A stretch of DNA of 64,000 bases from Agelaius tricolor (Eukaryota; Chordata; Aves; Passeriformes; Icteridae), in contig JALJCS010000034.1 of NCBI GenBank assembly GCA_023055355.1, positions 1,874,001-1,938,000 on the forward strand, written 5' to 3'. The notes under the pieces were generated by a model. The model did not search any database and was not told the origin of the DNA. It saw only the letters and a list, made by a program, of their open reading frames with translations. Shown in pieces: positions 51,801-60,800 of the stretch. Every line of letters starts with the position of its first letter. The stretch's first letter is position 1. Made by a program: the position numbers and the translations under genes.

Positions 51801-54800
51801 GCAGGTAGGAAAAGAAAAGAAAACAAAGACTACTTTCCAATGGTGCAGTAAGTAGGAGCTGTTCAGTGGTTTTTCAATAAACAAATTGACAAAAATAACC
51901 ATGTAGTGAGGTCAAAAGAAGAAATCTGACAGAATTCCAGAACATCGCAGGGAAATTCAAATCCGAGCTTAGCAAGTTAACTGCGACTGACAGTTTATCA
52001 GTAATATTTACTTGTATCATGCAATAGCTGTTTGGACAGATGATACGTGTGATATTAAAAAAAAGCATGTGTTTTTATCACATGGAAACTCGTGCAATCA
52101 TGCAGCTGGGCCTGCTTGCTCTCCTTCATGAACTGTTCCTTTTCGTGTTGTTAGGTCAGTGTTGGTTGTTTTGGGTTTGGGTATTTGTTGTCTGGTTGGG
52201 TTTTTTTTGCAATGCAGACATGTGATGCAACCAGAATGAAATCACAGCAGCTCATACAGATAATCTATTTGAGGATTTTCTACATGAAGTAGAAATGAAA
52301 ATAAAAATTAAAAAAAAAAAAAAAAAAAAAAAATTAAGAGAAAGAGAATTTTAATACTGTTCATTAGCTCATGAATTCTTCACGGAGCAAGTACCCTTTC
52401 AGACATGATTAAGTAACTGAGTTTCTATAGAAACAGAACAGGCAACCAAGAATCATATTCCTTATATTAGACTGGCCCTTGGGCAAGAGCCAGTGAATTA
52501 CCCAGGCATCAAATCACATGACTATACTGACTGCAAATTCTTTCCCATTATTTCATCAGGTTTCTGACTGCATAATGAAATAAGGGGAGAAATTTCCAAA
52601 GTAAGAATACTATATCCACAAGCCCTTGTTGAAGCAAGAGGTTTTCATGAGACAAGTTTTATTTAAAGCACATGGTGTAATTTGTAAGATTAGCATCTAC
52701 TAACTGATGGGAGACCCAATTCTGAAGGCACTCAAGCATGAGTAACCACAAGGGGACAAACAGTCCCCTCACACACACGTGCCAAATTTCTACAGCAACC
52801 ATACCTGTCCATGGGGCAGGAGGGGAAAAGGGAGGCGTAATGCCTTCACTTTGCTTGATACAACTTTTTAATAAAGTCAGGTTCCTCTTTTGAAAACTTG
52901 AATTCTAAAGCAAAGGTCCAGAAGATTGATCAGTACTCTCATTCTTTTCTGTAAAACACAGGCATTAGCAGAGGAAAAATAATGATATGTAGTATTTGGA
53001 ACCAGGGAATACAAAGCCACAATTGGCTGAGGGCCTGGGCAATTGCTCTTGCATCATGTTACTGGAAGGACATACAATGCACTAGAGGGAATTACTGGAA
53101 AAGAGGTTCAGTTACCCAATGCACTTTGTGCTGAAGGAAGAAATCACACTACATTTTACTTACCTGACCACATTCAGTGGTGGCTCACATTTAGTCATAA
53201 GCTGGAGGGGGGAGCCTGTAACCCTTGCAGAAAGGACAGATTAGTAGTTTATATTCATTAATTAATGTATGATGTGCTCTACTCGCGTCCTTACAACAGC
53301 AACCAATTTTCAACCTGTTGTTTTTTCTAGAAGGGATTATGACCACATGAAGCCTGACCTCCTCCATAACACAGACCCCCTTCACAAATTATTCCTATCT
53401 CACCAAAGGGTATTTTTCAGAAAGATAGGTCATCTTGGTTTGAAAACTAAGCCAATAGCTTCAGCCAGTTGAGATTCTTCCAAGCACCACTGCGGTCCTT
53501 GCTCCTTAGAGACCAGGATTTCAGATGACTTACAGTCCAGACTGATTACAAACTGCCCACAGACAGCAATGAAAGCAAGTGATGCCCTGGAGAATCAAGC
53601 TGGTACATTTTAAGCATGCACACCTCAGAGTACATGACTCGAACACCTGCCCTAAGTCACAATATCTGTGACTATTTGGATATTCATGGCACACATCTTT
53701 GCTGCAGGAATACTTCTCTCTCTTTCTTTTCTTTCTTTTATCTTGCATAATAACTTGCAAGTGTCTTTGTAACACATCAGTTACCCGGGTTTTTAAAGGA
53801 AAAGCAAGTTTATGCACTGTACACATGAACAAACTCTTTATTAGCAAAGGATTTTCTTATGACAAACAGTAACCCTTTTCTACAGAAAGCCACGTTTTCA
53901 TTTAAAACCACAAAGACTGAGTAGTCTTTATCACCCTTCTACAGTCCCCCTCACAGCAGTATTATAATTGAGAGCTTTTGTGTTTTACCTGTTCAAATGA
54001 AATTGGATTACATATTCAGAAGTGAGGCTCTGGATTATACATTACCTCTAGTGTGCCTTATCAAAACACTGAAGCCAACGAATGATAATAAATAATGACA
54101 CTTCAAAGCTCAAGAACCACCAGCAGCCACGGCTTTGTTGCACAGCAAGCACCAAAAAGCCTGGGATAGTTACAGACAGTGGTGCTCCCTAGTAATCTCC
54201 AACCTCAGAGTAGAAGTGCTTTCAGCACACACCAGGGACCTGTGACACATCCATTCTTCAGTGACACTGGCAACTTGTGTCACACTGTGCCTCGAGCTGA
54301 AGGACATCGCCCTGCAGCTGGTGCCACTGACTGCTGTGCCCTCCCTTCCCCCAGTGTGCCAACATACACCATTCACGTGGCTCTTCACAGCGAGAGGAGC
54401 CCTGCCCTGACTCATCCTCCTGCCAGGTCGACACGAATCCGTACCTCAAAACACCTTTTGTTTGGAGTAAATACAAAATAATACCCTGCAAAAGAGCTGA
54501 GGTATAATACAGGTCAGACTGTGGCTCTCAGAGTCAGGCTGATGAGCTGTCACTCAAAGAGTCTCATGAATGTCAGCAGCCTGTTTGTGTAGGAGCCCAA
54601 CACCACAACCAGGAAAACTTGCAACGTCACATGTGTCACAAGCAAGAACTTTTCAGAACGGGCACTGTGACATTCCAACACTGAATCAAAAACATACTGC
54701 TTGAAAGGTCCTCAGTATTTAAAGCATGCTGATGACTCCTCTTTCCAGTAAAGTAAGATGGACACATAATGAGCTCTGGTCACAAACCTGAAACACCCAC

Positions 54801-57800
54801 GGCACCTCTTTAGATTGTGGATGTCAGCTGATCTTTAAGAAAGCTTCAATCAATAGGGCTGATTTAAATCATATTTACACCCTGAGCATTCAGTTTTATA
54901 TTGATTTAATGGACAATGAATAAACTCTTCGTAAAATTCGAGTGTTGCCTCCTGAGCTATAAAAACAACTCCTAACAACACCTAGCTGAAGCATACAGCA
55001 CTAGGTATTGTTTTTCATAGTAAGGATAATGAATCCTCACTCTTCCACTCTTTCTCAAGGCAATTTATGTGATTAGCTCTCTCATTTGCTATTACAGGAT
55101 GAGATCATCCCATTACTTGTCTGTCAAAACTCAACCTAGAGCAACAACCTGAACTCCATGGGCAATACCATAGACAAATCCTTTTTAAAGGGAGGGTCAA
55201 TGCTACTTGATTTAATTTCACAGAAATGCCTATGTAAATTGAAAATATTATAGACCACACAAAAATAATTGAGTCTTAAACTTCCAATACTGGCAATAAT
55301 ACCCACAAAAGTAAGAATATAATCTCTTCATTGTGAACACTGCCCTTAAAACTTCATGAAGGGCTACACTTTTTTAATAGGTGTTCATTCATATAAATGA
55401 AGGTTTAATGACCTCTAAAGACTTATTTTCTAACTGACTTCCCATGTGGCTTATATGGGTATCTAATGTAGCATCAAGAAAACAAAATTCTTCCTCTGGA
55501 CTTAGAACAATTAATATTCTTTAATTAAATAATAAATTAATAATTACATATATTTCTTAAATATATATATCTCTTAAATAATTAAGAATGGAATTAATAG
55601 GATTGGTTAAGTTTTCTCCAATGTCTGCCTTTGCTGCTCTCTCTTCCTACTAAGACAGTTCTACAGACCACAGATTTGTCCAGCCACCCTTTTATTTGCA
55701 CAGGAGTTTTCAAACATGTTCAGCGAGACTGCTTCTGAGGAAGAACTGTCACTCTACTGACATTTAGTAAGAAAAGCAGCAAAACCAGTAGTTACTTTCT
55801 CTGTCTTCAAGCTGATGAACACAAATGAGAGAAGACTGAAAAACCAACCACTAATATTTAAAGAAAAAGCTTGGGAGGGGCCAGTGTGATATCTGGCCTG
55901 ATTACCAAGGGATAAAGCAGCAAGAAACAATAAAGCTTTCATCCACCCTTCAGGTTTAACAATTGTGATTGAATCAGCTTATCTCCAAACATGGTAATTT
56001 AAAAGAAAGGTATCAGCTGTGCTTGTTAAGGTGTCCAAACAACTCATGACCAACCCTGTAAAAAATCTGTACCTTAACTTGAAGCTAAATCTGGTTGGGT
56101 TTCAGCTTTTTCAGCTTTATGTAACTTCTGCTAAGCTGAAGCTCAGAGAAAGAGATGAGCACTGACACGACATGCCACAGTTACAAGTATGTGAAGGCTC
56201 ACATCACAGAGAAAACTGATATTTTGACAAAACCCCAAACAACTTATCTCACACTACTGAAAAAAAATTTATACTACATATCAATCACACCAGACTGCAT
56301 GAAATTATGGGAAAACGGTGAGAAAAACAGAGATGAAGTTATCAAATGCCTTCTAGGTGTGATATAAACAATTACTCATAAGTTTGTAAAAAACACTTAG
56401 GAAAAGCATAATCAAGTACCACAGGCCAAAACAGCAGAGAAGTCACTGAACTTCACTCACAACTAATTATTTTAAAGTATCCCATTCTGTCAGAGTAGCA
56501 TAAGCAAATTTAATAAATTTCATCCAACAGGAAAATTTAAATCTGAATCTGCACCAACATAAGATTCAGATAAACTGTGTAAGATGAAAGAACAAATCAA
56601 GTAAGTATGAGCAAATTAAGAAAAAAAAAAAACAACAAGAAAACAGAAAAAACCTCCAAACATCACTCCTAACCTAAGAAAAAATAGCGTAAACTGAATC
56701 TAGTTTGAGGACTGAAGGGGGCACAGTAAACTCAGCTTGAACTCAGAAGGAGCAGTCCTGAAGCATGTTGAAATACAAGCTAAATCTGAAAAGAAGCAAT
56801 AGCTTCAGAAAAAGAGAATTTTAAATGTTCATAGTTCTGATTGGACACCTGCAAATAGATTTCAATAGCTTTCAGAGAAGGCACTTGACCAGGGAAATGA
56901 GCAATGCTGAACAGAAGATCCCAATAACTCTGGCTGATAAAATACTGGAAAAAACAGAGGGGAAGAACAAGACAGATTATAAGGAAAGAACAATAAAATC
57001 CAAAACATTAAACATGTACTGGCTGAATCCAAGATTACTGCTGGGATAGAAATTCAAACACCCCTATCTGGAAACTTCAGGGAAAAAAAAATATCACAAA
57101 ACCAGCATAGAAAATACAACCTTTCTTTTGGAAAGAAAACAAATGGGAGGATTTGCAAGAAGTCCTCTAGAAGCTAAGATCACCTAAGCACCAGATTTAA
57201 AGTCAAAATGCAAATGTAATTTCTGAATATCAACATTGATCAGACAACAGAAGTATGATTAGTGGTCAATGTTAAAAAGAAAAGTAAGATTTCAGTCAAA
57301 TGCTCACAGCTCTTTATACACATGGTATCATCATACTATAGCAAAATCAATGGCAGAGACAACTCCTGTCTGTGGAAAAGCCATAGGAAGTGTGATACTG
57401 TGAAGGATAAAAACAAGGAGATTCTGCCTGGATCAAATACAAGAAGAGATAGTGTATGAGAATACACGTTCAAATTGAGTTCCAAAGCCATCTGAGTATA
57501 TGGCAGCATGCTTCGTGGAACCCTTTTCAGGTGTGCAGGAATCTAATGGAAATTATCAAGGGCCCAAACCTCTGTGAAATATGACACATTCTTACAAGGA
57601 TGCAGGACTGGACGGTGGAGTGATGGAAATATGGAAACTGATGTGGAGAAGTGCTACATGTACACCTTTCAGGACCAAAGAACAATAACAAAAACCCTGT
57701 AAGCAATACAAACTCTGCTATAATGCAGAAAATCACTAAGTGGCCTAGACTGACTGACTGCTTACTATCTTGTGATCCTGTGCAACATTCCCAACAGAGT

Positions 57801-60800
57801 TTCCTACAGAGATCTCAGGAAAATGAGCAGGCCACCCCGGAATTCCACGTGTCAAACAGTAACATTATTTCAAGGGCAAAAATGGCAAAAGGCAGCTCAG
57901 CTCAGCAGCCTGGAGAGGCCACACTACTCACAGTGTCAGCAGAGGTAAATTATCATGCAAGGAAAGTCTTGGACCAAGAAATATTAGAGGGAGAAGCAAA
58001 GCTACGAGCAACATCTCAGGCACTAGAGATCTTGTCTCTAGAGCCAACAGGAGAGCTGGAGATGCAGAGAAGTACCAGGCAGGAAGTGAGGAACTAGGAA
58101 AAGCATCTGGGAATTGAACAGAAAGACTGTGAGTCAGTCTGGGGAATCAAACACCAATTCAGCCCTAGACATGTGCAGGTTCCTTGAAGTGGAAGTGGAC
58201 TGGCGTGGAGAAGCAAACACACCCAGAGCAGATCCTAAGGAGCAGCTCATGGAACCAGAGTAGATTTGAGGTACCGACAAATGACAGCAGAGCAGGAGAG
58301 ACCAGCTTCCACTCTGTGTGCCAAAACACTCATGGAAAGCTGATGGACAGGCAGACCACCCCTATCCATTATGCTAATTGCATCCATTTTGATAAACACT
58401 GTGTTTCAAGTATCAGAAAGCACATGCTTTGTACTCAAGTCTGACATGCAAAATCCCAACTGCTTGAGTCAGCAAAGGCAGAAAGTGTCAGGTTTGTTAA
58501 AACATGGACCATACTTTGTTCAGGCAGATGATCAACTGGCCAAAAGCTTTTCTAAGTCTTAAGCATAAACAAGTTTTCAAGCAATCTCTTCCTCAACTCT
58601 CTGAACTGAGAGGCTGTGAGCAAGACAGAATCTTAGCTCCAAATGAGAAATACTAATTGTGTTGTCCAGCAAGGCTGCAGAAAAGCTTTTCAATTTAGAA
58701 CACTGTCACAGCATTAAAAATTATATTAGATCTGACATTGATATGTCATATCAGCCAGCCGAGCTCAGAACCTCTCCTTTTTGCCTTTCCAGTGTGGAAA
58801 TTAAATGACAACTCCTTTTGCAAAAATATCTGGGGAGAAGTAGTATTTCATCAGATCCTTTTATCACCAGAAGTCAGCACATTTCCATCTGCTCTCTTCT
58901 GCTTAAACATTTGAATCATTCTTGGCCACATGGCACGGACTTACAACTCCTACTGCATCTCTCACACAGGCACTGTCCCAGCTGTAAGTACATATACCCT
59001 ACTTGCAAAATAATTCACTTCTGAAAGCAGTTCTTGCTAAGAACAACTTACTTCCCCTGGGATTCAGAGATCTCACAATAACATTTTCAACAAAGTCACT
59101 TAGTGTTTAATCTCTGCTTCACACACACAAATGTACACAGGCAAAAGGAGCACAGTAGCCACCAGCTCACTGTACCACACCTCAGTCTCTCCTCCTGTAA
59201 GCTCCAAGTGAATTCACTGCTCTGCCATCCATTACCAGGTACAATAATTCCTTACTATAATATCTTGAACTATAAGAGTTTGGCAAACATTATCACAGTA
59301 GAGCAGAAAGCAGTTAAGAGGCATTTTTAAACCTATTTGTTGCATCTGAATGCAAGATACACTTAATAACATGACCTTTTGATTGTTTGAAAAGTTTATG
59401 ACACGTTCAAGATCTTTACATCCATAAAAGTAATACTGTCCTAGAGGGCAAAGTGCCCAAATGATGGCAGAGATCTGGGTTCATGTTCTGTCCAAATGCC
59501 TCTGCTACAGACTGCATACAACAACAGATGATGCAGGCTGCTGTGGAAATAAATACACCACATTCCTCCGAAGAAGGAATTATGTCATACAGGCCAAACG
59601 ACCCGGCTGCCCAGAGAAGCAAGAAGAATATGAGGAAAGAAAATACTTTTTTTCCCTGTTGGTGAACAAAAGGAAGATGAAACTCCTGACCAAGGGTCAC
59701 ACAGAAGCAAAATATGGGCATGGCATTATGTGCAAGGCATGAAACAATTTAATTACAGAGAAAGCTCATCAACCATCAAATACCTTTAAAGCAGAAAAGT
59801 ACATTTTTTGGTCTTGTCCTGGAAGATTAATGCAGTGATGCAAGATAATGTGAGTTTGCAGAACAGCTATGCAAATCCAATTTAAAATCCAATTTAAAAT
59901 CTTTTCTATTTTCTTCTTGTTAAAAAGGAAAATAAAATCCCAACAGCCCTTCAATTAAGGCACGCTTAGGAAGAAAAGCCCCACTGATGTGACTGGCAAT
60001 GACAGTGACACAATAACTTAAATGAGTCCAGATTTTATTCAGTATAAAAATGGATCCACAGTGCTTACTAGAAAAGCTCCATCTCTGAAGTAAACCATTG
60101 ATCTAACACACCTTGTTAGCAGAGATGACTTCTATGGACTCACTAATCAGCACTGCCCTAATGCATTAAAAGATCACCATCATCATTCTCCTAACTTGTT
60201 ACAATACAACATAGTGGAGAAAATGTCTCCAATGTCCAAACAAGTATTTAAATAAGAGTTTCTCTGTTCAACTGCTACATAAACCAAGGCCAAGAGGAGA
60301 AAACCAGATTTTTCACCCCTTCCCCCAAAAGTGACTGATACTCCTTTTCCTGCAGAGCACTGAGGCACTCAGAGTGGATCCAGGAGAACAGGTAACTCCA
60401 GTACTGTTCTTCTGCTCCAACATAAAGCCAACAAGAAGTACTTGCACCCACCCCCAAGGCTACATAAAATACTTGGCTTTAGACTGACGTGCCAAAAGAA
60501 GTTTGCCATGTTCACAGATGGAGAGAAGGGCATTGCACTTAACCCTGATCAGTCTGGTGATGACAGTTTCATGGCAAACCTAGATTTGAGGGCAGTGCCA
60601 GAGAATCAATGCTTCTCATTGTCTAGCCACTGCTTAAGTTACACGGTGAAGCCATCTAATGTCATCTTACCCACAGTCCCATCAATTTGAAAGTCAATTC
60701 TCACTCCACAATTCAAGACAAATGACTTCAAGAGTCAATAATGAGGGAGTATAAGTCAGCAAAAGTTAGATCACAAAAAAACAGGACAGCTGTATTTACA

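Noticed and set aside
57651..58097. 148-codon plus-strand open frame in intron 1
   Set aside because: No family resemblance, no splice context and ordinary composition; probably chance.
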